DNA of 64,000 bases from Colocasia esculenta (Eukaryota; Streptophyta; Magnoliopsida; Alismatales; Araceae), in contig CM024758.1 of assembly GCA_014218235.1 (NCBI GenBank), positions 102,275,698-102,339,697 of the forward strand, read 5' to 3'. Positions within the stretch are counted from its first letter, which is position 1; each line of letters begins with the position of its first letter. Shown here piece by piece: positions 40,864 to 52,491 of this stretch. A program made the translations under genes and the position numbers. The notes under the pieces were generated by a model. That model searched no databases. It was given only the letters and a program-made list of their open reading frames with translations, and was not told where the DNA came from.

Positions 40864-41418
40864 ATCTCGCCCTTTTTGATGATGACAACTATGATTCATC
40901 AAGTTAACTTGAGCTTCTCACAAATGTGATTTAAAAAGTTATCCATTCACAATTTCATAGCATATCATGAGCATAACAAAGACATCCACAATTTTTCATC
41001 CCTTTGCAAGCAATCATGTCATTCATTTGTCATTTCCAAAGAAAATCAGTCATACAAGCATCCAACAATGCATCCATCAACCAAAATCAAATGTGTCCCA
41101 AGAAGAAATGTATTCCAAGCTATCCTAAAAAGAAATGTTTTCATAAAGTTTAACATCCAAAAGTTTTAACATCCAAAACGTATCTGTAACATTAGCATAA
41201 CATTAGTATCCATCCATCTAGTAACACTGCTGAATCCCACTACTGAAGTCGAATGCTGTAGTTGAATGCTGAAGTCGAATGCTAAATTCGACTGCTAACT
41301 TCGACTGCTGCAGTCGAATACTGAAGTCGACTTCCTTGAAGTCTTCGACTCATTCACTTCTAAGGCCAAAATGAAATGAATCCTTTCTCCCCCTTTGACA
41401 TCATCAAAAAAAGACATA
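40864..41418 (-). other. C 3' untranslated region: polypurine tract and TCGA array
   Basis: On the minus strand, AAAAAGGGCGAGAT (40864-40877) borders the 3' LTR as polypurine tract. At 41242-41335 a TCGA (or TTGA) word recurs seven times with a constant 9-base spacer (period 13 bp). Flanks are of the kind GAAGTCGAATGCT or ACTTCGACTGCT. Confidence 0.7.
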
Positions 41419-43336
41419 TCATGCAGAAGGAGGTGGAGGAGGAATAATTGGGAGTAAGATGGTCTCCATGGACTTCATTCTTGCTTCCATAGCATTCAAA
41501 CTTGTTCTCATTTGAGTTTGCATGGTAGAGAGTCTGGTGTGCAGAAGGTCTTCCGTTCTTTGATGATTTTCATACATATTTTCTTGAAAGACACCAAGAC
41601 TGTGAGTTGCATGCTGAGAAGAAGAGGATGAGCTGGGAACTGTTCCATGTTGCATGAAATTGCTAAAGTCAGACTTGAAATCTGCCATCTCTTGATCAAT
41701 GTGAGCAATCAAAGTCTTCATGCCGTCCATATCATCAACCAGATGAGCAAAGGACAATCGCGTTTTGAACACTTGAGTTACAGCTTCTTGACTGTTGAAG
41801 AGTCCTTGTTGAGTATTGAGCAAAATTCCTTCTAGAACTGCTTGAGTCTTGATCTGAAGATCTTTTAGTTGGGTATTGGGTCAGTCACCCAAGTACCAAT
41901 CAGCCTATTCAATCTCCTAGTGGCATGGTCAGCTACTTCATGCTGTCTCAAAAACTGACCATTCACAGAATTCTCTAATCTCTGAATTCGAAGTTCAAAT
42001 CTGTTAGACATTTCTGTCATGGTAGAATTGAGAGTGTCAAATTGAGTTTGCAGAAATGTATATAGCTCATGTGGAACAGTAGGTCCACCAGATGAAGTGG
42101 ATGCAGAGCTATGGGGTTGTGTAAGTAGGGTTGGAGGAATAGGTATATGTGATGGAGGTGGAGATCCATGAGGTGTATGCACTGCTTGTGGTTCAAAGGG
42201 AATCTCAATCTCAATTTGTGGCTGGTCCACGGGATCAACTTGAGGTGCATCACCTTTTGGAGCAATATCTTCTTGAATATGTTCAACTGGAGGTTCTGGC
42301 TCTACAACTGGACCTCTTAGGACTTGAGCTTCCTCAACTCTGAATCTCATAATTTTTGCACATGATGCAAGCAATAAATGTTGCTTTGAGGGATTTTCTA
42401 AACCTTTTCATTCTCAAAGGATACTCCAAAATGCTTGAACACTGCTGTGAGATGACAGCACAGGTAGAGATCTGTGTAAATCTTTTCTATTGGTTTCAGA
42501 TAAGATCTGAGTCATGATCATGTTCAATTGATTTTCACATTCTTCTTCATGCTATACAACACAAATCTTTGAATGTCTGTCAACCTGTTTCTGCCACCAC
42601 CCTGTGGTGTGATGATGGTGGTGAGAATATGATGTACCAAGCGGAAATTGGAGGAAAAGTGTTTTTATTGAATATTGTGACATGGGTTTGCCTTGAATCC
42701 ATTGAATCATGAGGAAGACCAGTGAGCAAAGTGTAGGCTTCATGAAGATTGAATTCAAATCACTCCAATCCTCACCATCATTTGGAATGTGAAAAAGCTT
42801 AGAAGCTAAATCATGAGTGAAAAGGATAGATACACCCTTGACTTCAGACCTGAAACCTTCTGGATCATCCACCATGTTCAAATAGAATTCTTGAACTAAA
42901 TGTGGATAAAAAATTCTGAATTCTGAGATAAACTTCAGCCACCCTTGAAACTGGAAGAAGGGTATAAGCTCTGGAAAAGCATTTGCAAGAGCTTCATCAT
43001 CTAAAGCCACAGCCCTAGGCTTGAGAATAGAACGACCTTCAGTTGCAACTTGAGATGGGGTGAAGACTCTGAGGATGAGTCTTCTTCAGAAGAATCACTG
43101 GAATCCGGTAGAAGCTTCCTTCTAGGGTAACGAGAGGGCATGGGAGACTTGCCTTTACTTAGAGATGATGCCCTTCCCCGCTTAGATGGAGTTTCAGAGG
43201 GAGTACTCTTACCTTTTCTCTTGGATGGATCATGGCGGAATTTGCTTCTCCTCTCAGGTTGAGGCTCTTCGATGACGATGCCCTTTGCAGCCGCCCTGGT
43301 CTTTGCCCCTCTCCTGGAAGTCTGCTTTGGAGTCAT
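41419..43336 (-). pseudogene. Sirevirus env-like region
   Basis: Downstream of RNase H on the minus strand, a Met at 43336 begins MTPKQTSRRGAKTRAAAKGI, a basic and serine-rich segment. The frame changes near 43005 to FPELIPFFQFQGWLKFISEF and FYPHLVQEFYLNMVDDPEGF, which resembles the 'putative plant transposon protein' domain of Sirevirus env-like ORFs. A proline-rich and coiled-coil segment follows (42374-41865: FLQTQFDTLNSTMTEMSNRF). A last frame, 41823-41419, ends in a helical stretch and PPPPP. There are at least two frameshifts. No clear signal peptide or membrane anchor is visible, so an envelope role is not supported by sequence; the protein's function is unknown. Confidence 0.65.
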
Positions 43337-45188
43337 GATGAAGGGAAGGATGAGAAGAGAAGAAGGATGGAAGGTTGGAGAAGAAGAAATGGAAAGCAGA
43401 GGATCGGTTCCTTGGAGATTGGAAGGAGGGAAGAGTTCAAATGGGGTGGAAAGAATGAGTGGTAGGGTCGACATGGGACTTAGGGTATAAGAGAAACATG
43501 AGAGTGTGTGTGACACACGGTCGACCTGACAAGACCTGGTGTTGACACACAAGGAGAGTGTGTCGACCTCACTTGATAAAAATTGTCAGATTTGAGATAG
43601 GAATGAGAAGGGATATCTTTAATATGATGAGCCATTTCTGAAATTAATAATTCAAGGATTTTTAATATGTTAAAGAAATCATTTCCAACTTTTTCATCAT
43701 AATCCCAACATTTATTCACTGGGTTGAAAGACATCTGGCATGAGATTGAACTTTAATAAATTCTGATGAATTGGAATGATTGCTTAAGTGATATAATGTA
43801 TTCTATGCAGTCAATTTCAAACTTTTACACTTTACTTAACCTAAAGTAATGTGATTTCTTTAGGATTAAGACAATTTATATTGAAATTGAACACTCTTGG
43901 AAGACTTGATTCAGGTTTAAGCTGTTCATTTTCTTTCATTGAATTTTTCTTCAACTTTTAAGCAATGAGCAGTCAAATATAGTAAATCCATTTCACTCAA
44001 GTATACATGCTTTTTACACACCAGAATCCCTGGTTACTAAGGATTTACTAATTATCCTGCTTCAAGGGGTGAATGAGAACCTTTTTACATGAAGATATAC
44101 GTTTATCTGACGCCAATATCTCCAGTTACTCAGTTAACATTGTTCTTTTCATTTTGATTTAACCCCTTAGAACAGAGATAACACAGCACCTCATGACATA
44201 CATAGCTCTTCACTTTGTGAAAGTGTGCAGTTTCTCAGTGTTATGTCATTGCTCTGTCAAAAAAACTTATTGTGAATGAACATTGAGACTTTTGACGCAA
44301 CTTGGCCTTTTATCAGTCTTGAAAGAAGTGTGCAAGATCAATTATACAATTGAGCAAAAAATCCATAAAGGAATCAAATTACTTGAGGAGCTCAGTGTAT
44401 AAGAGAGTGTTGAATGTTAGAACATATTATAGCAACTAAGAAATCAATTCTTGTTTTCTTCAGAAAAAATTAATGAATATTTCATGTATTAGATATTCAT
44501 CAACACACTAAATCAATTTTGGTTTTTAGGAAAGAAAATGGCAATGATATCTTTAGCTCCCCCTGAGTAATTGATCTCAATTATTTTCATCAAAGTAAAG
44601 AAATCCTTCTTCAATGAAAGAATAGTTAAGATAATCAATTGAGTTGGATGAAATTCAAGAAAAAGATTGAGAGCTTCAAGAATGAGCAAGTATATGGTAG
44701 AATTCAGTGAAAGATTTCTTCACAACTCAGAAATTTCAGTCAAGCTTCCAACACCTCATCATCTTTTGACCAACCTTAGCAACTTGTTCTCAAAAGCTTT
44801 ATGGGCAGTTCTGAATCTCTTGACATCACAATTCTGAACTTTCTTCTGTTTCAAAATCAGTAATGCTCCTCCTCAACCAATGCATTAGATAAACATTCAA
44901 CATTCAATTTAAAAAAAACATACTTAATTTCAGCACTCAAATTCATCAAGCAAACATACATGATCAATCATGTTTCAATCACATTGACAGTAATCACAAC
45001 AAATTGTTTTTTTAAAATAATTTTAGAAACTGAATGATTCTTACACATTTTAGATCATGGGTACTTGGCGGAGGATTTTCCTCAACACATAATGATAGCT
45101 TTCAAACAAGCATAACTTGTCCTTCCACTATTCACTATTTGATATACCTCATAATCTTAGCATAAAGAATCAAAAAGTTTTTCAGTTT
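43337..45188 (-). other. Spacer between pol and env-like region of C
   Basis: No gene supported. Three words, GTCGAC (43520), GTTGAC (43541) and GTCGAC (43562), lie exactly 21 bp apart, upstream of the env-like start. The rest is A/T-rich leader-like sequence; 43480-43734 minus is not recognised. Confidence 0.55.
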
Positions 45189-48100
45189 TTATTCCATGTT
45201 GCATATTCCAACTTCTCTTCTTAAAGATGTGAATCTATCTTCAGCCAATGGTTTTGTGAAAATGTCTGCAATTTGTTTTTCAGTGGGGATGAATTTTAAT
45301 TCAATGTTTTTGTTTGCAACTTCATCCCTTAGAAAATGGTGCCTAATCTCAATGTGTTTTGTTCTAGAGTGTTGTATTGGGTTTTTGGAAAGATTGATTG
45401 CACTAGTATTGTCACACATGATAGATGAACATCCAATATCAATGTTGTAGTCAAGCAATTGACTTTAATCCACAACACTTGAGCTGCACAACTTCCTGTA
45501 GCAACATATTCTGCTTCTGCAGTAGATAGTGCAACTGAGTGTTGCTTTTTGGATGCCCATGTTATCATGCAATTTCCTAAGGATTGACAACATCCACTAG
45601 TACTTTTCCTGTCAAGCTTACATCCAGCATAATCAGCATCAGAATATGAAATCAAATTGGCATGACATCCAACTGGATACCATAACCCCAAATCACAAGT
45701 TCCACAGAGATATCTAAAAATCCTCTTGACTGCAAGCAAGTGACTTTCCTTCGGACTAGACTGAAATCTAGCATAAACACATACACTAAATTGAATATCT
45801 GGCCTATTTGCAGTAAGATATAAAAGAGATCCAATCATACCTCTGTATTACTTTGCATCAACCAATTTACCTTTTTCATCTTTGTCCAATTTGGTGCTTG
45901 TACTCATAGGAGTTGATGCTGGTTTGGCTTGTTCAAAGTGAAATCTTTTGAGCAATTCTTTTACATATTTGGCTTGATTTATGAAGAACCCATCTTCAAG
46001 ATGTTTGACCTGCAAACCAAGAAAGAATTGTAATTCTCCCATAAGACTCATTTCAAATTCACTGTGCATATGATTTGAAAATTCTTCACATAGTGAAGGA
46101 TTGGTAGAACCAAAGATAATATCATCCACATAAACTTGAACTACAATGATATGATTGTGGACTGATTTTATGAAAAGAGTTTGATCCACCTTACCTCTGG
46201 AGTAGTTCTTACTAACCAGAAAGTTGCTCAATCTATCATACCAAGCTCTTGGAGCCTGTTTCAAACCATAAAGAGCTTTATGCAATTTGTAAACATGGTT
46301 AGGTTTATCAAGATCCTCAAATCCAGGAGGTTGAGCAACAAACACTTCTTCTTTTATGTAACCATTTAAAAAGGCAGTTTTCACATCCATTTGAAATAGT
46401 TTGTAATTTTTAGAACATGTATATGCCAAAAGAATTCTCACTGCTTCTAATCTAGCTACTGGTGCAAAGGATTCCTCAAAATCAGCTCCAAATTCTTGAT
46501 TATATCCTTTAGCAACCAATCTTGCCTTATTTCTGGCAACTTTTTATTTCTGACAACTTTTCCTTCTTCATTCAATTTATTCCTAAACACCCATCTAGTT
46601 CCAATTATTAAATTTTCAGGATTTTTGGGAACTAGACTCCAAACATTATTTCTTTTGAATTGATTTAATTCATCTTGCATTGCCTCTATCCAAGAGTTAT
46701 CTTTCAAGGCTTCTTCAATGTTCTTGGGTTCTACTTGAGATATGAAGGCCATATGATCTTGTTCAATGACATTTCTAAAATGAGATCTTGTATGGACTCT
46801 GTCATGAACATTCCCAACAACATTCTCAAGTGGATGGTCTTTAAAGTATTTGAAGTTACCTCTTATTGCTGCACTTACCTGCTTTGGTGTCGACTCAATG
46901 TCCTGTGGTGTCGACTCAGCTTCAGGTTCAGCAATTTCTTCATTCTCCACAATTTGATCTTTTTCTTTCATGAGAATGTCAACGTCTTCCTCTTGATTCC
47001 TGTACAAATCAAGGTCAGTTGGATTTTCAATATTCTCATCAAATATGACATGAGGAGTTTCCTCCACACTGTTTGATTCATTGTTAAACACTCTATATGA
47101 CCTTGAATTTTCAGAATATCTTAAAAAGATGCCTACATCACTTTTCTTTTCAAATTTATCAAGATCATGTTTGTCATTATTATGAATGAAAACTTTGCAT
47201 CCAAAGACTCTAAAATATGCAATGTGAGGTTTCTTACCTTTCAAAAGTTCATAGGAAGTTTTCTTAAGGACTGGTCTTACCATCACCCTGTTGAGTACAT
47301 AACATGAAGTGTTAATTGCTTCTGCCCAGAATTTTCTTGGATGTTGGCTTTCAATCAACAATGTTCTTGCCATCTCCACCAAAGTCCTATTCTTCCTTTC
47401 AACAATTCCATTTTCTTCAGGAGTCCTTGGAGAAGCAAACTTGTGTTCAATTCCTTTATTCCTGCAAAAATCAAAGAACAAATTGTTGTCAAATTCTCCT
47501 CCATGATCAGTAAGAATGGAGGAATTTTATTTGTTTTTGCATTTTCAATTTTATCAACAAATTCTCTGAAAATTTCTAAAGTGTCACTCTTGTGAGATAG
47601 AAAATACACCCATGTGAATCTAGAAAAGTCATCCACAATCACAAATCCAAATCTATGTCCACTAAGACTGACTGTCCTAGTTGGACCAAATAAGTCCATA
47701 TGCAACAATTCAAAGGGTTTGTAAGTGATTAAGGGTGCAACAGATTTGAATGATTTTCTGGTTTGTTTGCCTTGGGCGCATGAAGCACATACAATTGCAT
47801 TTTTCTTTTTCTTCATTTTTGGTAAACCATTTACAAGATCAAGTCTCAACAATTTATTCAGAACATTTTCACTAGCATGACCTAACCTTCTATGCCATAA
47901 TTGAAATAGATCATGCTGATTGGCAACAAGACAAAGATTTTCATGTTGGTGATCATTCAAATCAACCAGGTAAACATTATTTATTCTTTGACTAAAAAAC
48001 TTTGTTTCACCAGAGTCTTTTTCAACAATTTTACATGATTCAGAATTAAAAATAACCTCAAAACCCTTGTCACAAAGTTGACTTATGCTCAATAGATTAT

Positions 48101-48310
48101 GATCAAGACCTTCAACAAGTAAAACATTCTCAATTGAGCTTGAGGGATTCTTACCAATTCTTCCTGTTCCAATGATTTGCCCTTTATTCTTACCTCCAAA
48201 AGTCACTTGACCACCATCTTTTTAATCAATGTTGAAAATTTTTCCTTATCTCTAGTCATATGTCTTGAACAGCCACTGTCAAGGTACCATTTATCTTTCT
48301 TGTGAGCTGT
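45189..48310 (-). pseudogene. C pol: protease, integrase, RT, RNase H (broken)
   Basis: In minus-strand order: protease with WYLDSGCSRHMTRDK (about 48240-48285). Integrase zinc finger is HRRLGHASENVLNKLLRL...CASCAQGKQ (about 47930-47760). Integrase core is HMDLFGP with D, then a frameshift near 47490, and PEENGIVERKNR with Glu. RT has WIEAMQDELNQF, FAPVARLEAVRILLAY, MDVKTAFLNGYI and catalytic YVDDIIFG. RNase H has YSDADYAGCKLDRKSTSG and ALSTAEAEYVA, then after a frameshift near 45450 CDNTSAINLSKNPIQHSRTK and IADIFTKPL, ending at 45189. A 17-bp tandem duplication (46527-46560) shifts the frame before RT, and a TAA interrupts RT/RNase H at about 45846. The conserved coding indicates a fairly young element, but inactive. 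Confidence 0.88.
46889..46915. promoter_or_regulatory. 21-bp-spaced GTCGAC pair inside C pol coding sequence
   Basis: GTCGAC starts at 46889 and 46910, 21 bp apart, within the linker between integrase and RT where the protein reads ESTPQDIESTPK. The spacing and flanks (GGTGTCGACTCA) match the LTR arrays, although here the sequence is translated as a seven-residue repeat. Confidence 0.6.
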
Positions 48311-48332
48311 AAGACATTCCTGCAAAACAAAT

Positions 48333-49266
48333 TTAGAAAGAGAATTTGGGTACCCAAATTGCTTTGGGTCCCATCAGTTGTTTCAGCTCAGCAACAAGAT
48401 GTTTTGTAATCCAAATTTGCCTTATTTTCTTTGAATTCATTATTGATCTGCATTTTTCATCAGTGTGGCTAGATTTCTTGCATATGGTGCACATCATGAT
48501 CCTTTGTGGTGTGAAGCTCTTATTTTTTTTGGTGTAAGATTTGAAATCAACTAAAAAGTTTTGATTGATCTTTGGATTTGAAGTTGGTCTCATACTGGAT
48601 TTAGAATTTTGTTGACTGGCTTGTACTCTTCCATTTTTCACTTGAGTTTTGGAATTATTGAATTGATTTTTATTTTTAGGTTTTAAGTTTGGTTGTGTTT
48701 TTTCTTGGATGTTGTTTTGAGATTTGCTATAAGATGAACTACCTTGAACAAAAGAAGTTATCAAGGTTTGCCCAAATTTCTTTTTGTTTTCGGTTGAAAA
48801 CCCAAACCATGTTTGGTAGGGTTCATTTGAATTCCTAAAATGGCATCTAGGTTTTGTTTTCCTTTGACAAATTTTGATAACATTTCTTTCTTATCATCTA
48901 ATTCTTTCTGAACAATTTTCAATTCTCCTTGAATCACTTCTTTTTCATTTATGAGTTTTTGATTTTCATTTATTAAGATTGTTTTTCTTTTTCAATTGAC
49001 TGACATCTCTCCTTGATCACATCAAGTTGTTCATTCACACATTCTTTTTCCTTTTTCAGGTTATTGATTTCATCAGTCAGCAATTTCATTTGTTCAGATT
49101 CTTGTGGACTTTGCACCATACTGTTAACTTTTCTTCTCAATGTTTTATTTTCAGACTTTAGTTCACACAGTTTTTCAATTAAGACAGCATAGGCTTCCTC
49201 CCAGTCATCAGCTGTAAAGTCTTCAAACGAAGGACATACCTCAGTATTTTCTTCATGTCTAGCCAT
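48333..49266 (-). pseudogene. C gag C-terminal region: coiled coil and second zinc knuckle
   Basis: From 49266, WEEAYAVLIEKLCELKSENK begins a long coiled coil typical of Sirevirus gag downstream of its first CCHC. After a frame change near 48970 a basic, asparagine-rich linker leads to MCTICKKSSHTDEKC, a second CX2CX4HX4C knuckle. Then comes the repeated WVPK-type end (KAIWVPK) that precedes protease in this lineage. It probably belongs to one gag-pol reading frame in the intact ancestor. Confidence 0.7.
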
Positions 49267-49274
49267 AAGACATG

Positions 49275-50324
49275 TTACTTCTTCTCATCTAAACCACTTT
49301 CCTCTTGATCTTCTTCATCCTCATCACTCCAAGTAGCTAGCATTGCTCTTGTCTTCTTAAACATCTGATTTTTCAACTTCCTCTTTAGATCAGGACACTC
49401 TCCTCTCATGTGTCCTGGTTTCCTGCATTCATAGCAAATAATGTCAGTCTTTTTATTGGTTTCCAATTTTTTATTGAAATCATTTTTCTTTGAAACATCC
49501 TTTTTGACAAATGGTTTAAACTTACCTTTCCATTTCTTTCTCAGAAATTTTCTGAATTGCCTTGTCAGTAAGGCCAATTCTTCATCATTCTCTTCATCAG
49601 AAGACTCATCAAATTCATCAGATTGATCAGCAATAATTTTTGAACTAGATGAAGCTTTTAAAGTAATAGGTTTCTTAGATGTAGTCACAAATGCATTTCT
49701 TTTCAGATTTATCTCATATGTCATGAGTGAACCTATTAGCTCATCCAGTTGCATGGTTGACAAATTTTTTGAATCCTCAATTACAGTTGCTTTTGTGTGC
49801 CAGGCTGATGGAAGTGATCTAAGAACTTTTCTAACAAGATCACTATTAGAATAGTCTTTTCCTAGACCTCTAAGACCATTAACCAAAAGCATGAATCTAG
49901 CAAACATCTCAGAAATAGTTTCATCACTCTTCATTCTGAACATTTCATATTCTGAGACTAGAATACATGCCTTGGTCTCTCTTACCTCAGAGGTTCCTTC
50001 ATAGATGAGCTGAAGCTTATCCCACATCTCCTTAGCAGACTTACATGAAGAAACTCTGGAGTATTCCTTGGGATGGATGACACACTGCATCATATTCATG
50101 GCACTCCAACTCAGTGTTGATTTCTTGATCTGGTCCTTGGTCCATAGGCTTTCGTCTTCAGGGAGTTCATCTGGTCCCTTGTCAACAATCTTCCAAAGTT
50201 GATAGTCTTGTGCTCTCAGGAACACTTGCATCCTGTTTTTCCAATAGGCATAGTCAGATCCATCGAAAAAAGGAGGCCTAGTTACTGAATGACCCTCAGC
50301 AATAAATCCCTTGACATTCTCCAT
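49275..50324 (-). CDS. C gag (Sirevirus), open
   Basis: A 349-residue open frame with Met at 50324, 50 bp from the primer site. Residues 1-30 contain RPPFFDGSDYAYWKNRMQVF, the conserved gag start. Residues 100-200 contain the gag core (MWDKLQLIYEGTSEVRETKA, LGKDYSNSDLVRKVLRSLPS). A lysine-rich segment leads to CYECRKPGHMRGEC (about 297-310), a CCHC nucleic-acid-binding knuckle, and an acidic end. Gag builds the cytoplasmic particle that packages the RNA. No stops or frameshifts. The stop at 49275 may be secondary, since the coiled coil normally fused to gag follows 9 bp later in another frame. Confidence 0.9.
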   Translation of the reverse strand: MENVKGFIAEGHSVTRPPFFDGSDYAYWKNRMQVFLRAQDYQLWKIVDKGPDELPEDESLWTKDQIKKSTLSWSAMNMMQCVIHPKEYSRVSSCKSAKEMWDKLQLIYEGTSEVRETKACILVSEYEMFRMKSDETISEMFARFMLLVNGLRGLGKDYSNSDLVRKVLRSLPSAWHTKATVIEDSKNLSTMQLDELIGSLMTYEINLKRNAFVTTSKKPITLKASSSSKIIADQSDEFDESSDEENDEELALLTRQFRKFLRKKWKGKFKPFVKKDVSKKNDFNKKLETNKKTDIICYECRKPGHMRGECPDLKRKLKNQMFKKTRAMLATWSDEDEEDQEESGLDEKK

Positions 50325-50373
50325 AGCAATAAACTCTTGATCATTAGATCAAACACTTAAAGTGAAAAGAGAA

Positions 50374-50390
50374 CCTACTGTGATACCAAA
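50374..50390 (-). other. Primer binding site of C
   Basis: The minus strand reads TGGTATCACAGTAGG next to the 5' LTR; the first nine bases match the initiator tRNA-Met complement. It fixes the internal edge of the 5' LTR at 50393. Confidence 0.75.
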
Positions 50391-50392
50391 TG

Positions 50393-51637
50393 AAATGTTG
50401 TGGAAAAACTGCTATAGGAAATCTAGAAGGGGGGGGGGGGGTTGAATAGAGAATTTTAAAATTCACTTATTAGATTCTTTGAGAGATGGAGATTAAACTA
50501 GAATCTATAGCTTATTCACAAATATGAACAATCTGGATATATTATATGATGAATTAGCAACGAGCCTATCAAGCATCTAACGCAAGAGACAAGCAAACCA
50601 CAATGACAAGCAGATTTAGGGTGGTTTAGATTACACAACAGTGTATCCTACATCCACCATCCACGCACACACACAAATGTGGCTTATCTTGCCAGTTCAG
50701 ACAAGTCACAGGAGAACACACACACTCTGAGATACAGAAATCTCATATCCAATCACACACACACGAAATTGGGCACAAGGATTGCACCAATTTCACAAAG
50801 CACATAATATAGAATGAGTTTAAGATGAGGAACGAGTCATAGCAATTAGATCCCAAATTGAGAAGGACTGGTTCATAGATCCCTGTTTCTGCTTCAGAGA
50901 AGGAGACAAGTTCTTCCACTTTAGCTCCAGGAAGAAGACTCTGATGGCTCGAAATTCTTCTTCAATTGGATTATCCAAGGTGCTCAAGACTTTGATTGCT
51001 TCAAATCTGGGAGCGAATTGCTAGGATGGAGCCTTCTTTAGGATTCGGCTGGAATATTCTGGAGTATTGGAGGAGCAAAAGTGTGTCTCGTTGACTCTCT
51101 CTAAAGCCAAGTGGATAGGGGGTATTTATAGCCCCAAGGGTCCACAAAATATCTTGGGAATTGGGAGCATAGGAATTCACGCCCAAAAATCCCTTACCAA
51201 AATCCTCCACGTGTCTTGGTAATTTTAGATCTGGAGAATTATCCAAACTGTGTCGACACTACACAGCTATGTGTCGACACACAAGTTCCTGGCTGGGAAA
51301 CAAGCTCCTGGGACAATGTACTAGTGTCGACACGCAGCTGGACTGTGTCGACACAACTGGGTATTTGCTGAACTCCTGGTTCTAGGACAGTACAATAGTG
51401 TCGACACACAGCTGGACTGTGTCGACACAATTGGTCATTTCTTCAGTATATGTTGCTGGAACAGGGAACTAGTGTTGACACACAATGACGCAGTGTCGAC
51501 ACCATTGAGCACATAGGACTTTTTCTTTGATCTGTACGTGAAAGAAACATTGTGAGATATGAATTTAAGCATGATAATCATAATTTCAGTATGTCAATGA
51601 ATCATATTTGGGTATCATCAAAATAAGAGGTCCAACA
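50393..51637 (-). repeat. C 5' LTR
   Basis: A 1245-bp LTR, TGTTGGACCTC...CAACATTTCA on the minus strand, beside the ACCCT duplication (51638-51642). The TATA box TATAAATA is at 51123-51130 (minus). The GTCGAC repeat array (51252-51500) lies about 120-370 bp upstream of it in the direction of transcription. It has a G-run at about 50430-50442. Confidence 0.9.
51252..51500. repeat. 74-bp tandem repeat with 21-bp-spaced GTCGAC pairs (C 5' LTR)
   Basis: GTCGAC (or GTTGAC) starts at 51252/51273, 51326/51347, 51400/51421 and 51474/51495. The pair spacing is exactly 21 bp and the unit spacing exactly 74 bp, four times. The bases between units are much less conserved than the words. Confidence 0.87.
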
Positions 51638-51642
51638 ACCCT

Positions 51643-52383
51643 AGGCCATCACCTTCACAGGCAGAATCCCAACTCTAGGGTTCCACCTCCGAAAACCCCA
51701 CAAAACACACACAAATAGCTATACGGAACATGGATAATTAATTTAACAGTTACACTAGCATGCCATCTATCATCTACTATATGCTTCATGGATCAAACAT
51801 GGTGAACACACCATTCATAATGAGAAATGGAGTAGAATCTCCCTTCCTACGCAAGATACGTGGAAAACAACCACAGATCAGCGTTCCCCACACTCTGTGC
51901 AACGTCCATGTGTCGAGAGCACGCCGAACAGAGCACCGAGCACCAAAATCACCAAAACTAGCAACAAGAACTCCTCCTAGTTTAGCAAAGCATCCTCAGC
52001 TCTGTTTGGCCGGCCAATGCTTCTTAAACTTAAACAGTTAAGAACATGACGGTCCTGGCTGTCGCGATAAGAACGTGACGGTATAGGCTGTTGCCTTCTT
52101 ATCGCTGACACCAGCCGGCTGCCCTGCGCGTGCCACACGATGGGCATGTAGCCAAACAACCCCTGAGAAGCGACAACGTGAACGTGACGCCCATAACTGT
52201 CGCGTTAAGAACGCGATATGCACCTCTGTCGCGTTCACAGACAGTGAACCAGTGAGCACTTTGGGCCCGGCTTTTTGGCCCACAATGCCCAAACAACCTG
52301 CGGAAGACACCATATGCTAACCATTGGCCACACATTGGCTACCAAAACCATTAAACTACAATATGAAAATCCACGATGTTATA
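51643..52383 (-). repeat. G-B 3' LTR, right part
   Basis: Continues 26544 after removal of C; aligned with 58562-59302. Dyads at 52046-52245 have the form (A/G)TGAC-N10-GT(C/T)GC and GCGAT-N10-GTCGCGTTC. It ends at GATGTTATA, one base different from GATGTTACA at 59302. Confidence 0.85.
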
Positions 52384-52491
52384 TTACTATCACCTAAAAA
52401 AAGATTTCGACCTTGAAATCTAAAAAGAAAACTTAATGTATAACACATAATTGAACAAGCATAATACTATCAAATAAAAAGAATTAAAAGC

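Larger units (their letters stand above)
26545..51637 (-). mobile_element. C: Sirevirus-type Ty1/copia element, minus strand
   Basis: 5' LTR 50393-51637 (TGTTGGACCTC to CAACATTTCA on the minus strand); 3' LTR 26545-27038 plus 40105-40863; flanked by perfect ACCCT target duplications. In minus-strand order the internal region holds a tRNA-iMet primer site, gag with CCHC knuckle, coiled-coil/second-knuckle region, protease, integrase, RT, RNase H, a long spacer, an env-like region and a polypurine tract. Gene order and the env-like region after pol place it in the Sirevirus (SIRE/Maximus) lineage. Gag is open but pol is frameshifted. T-B is nested in its 3' LTR. Confidence 0.9.

Noticed and set aside
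43001..43552. N-terminal part of the 43552 frame as a signal peptide for an envelope protein
   Set aside because: The hydrophobic-looking stretch lies before the better start at 43336 and overlaps the 21-bp GTCGAC triplet; no convincing signal or anchor is present.
51252..51500. CRISPR-like array
   Set aside because: Short 6-bp words at 21/53 bp in a plant LTR, with linkers that are themselves related and no cas context; a promoter repeat is the simpler reading.
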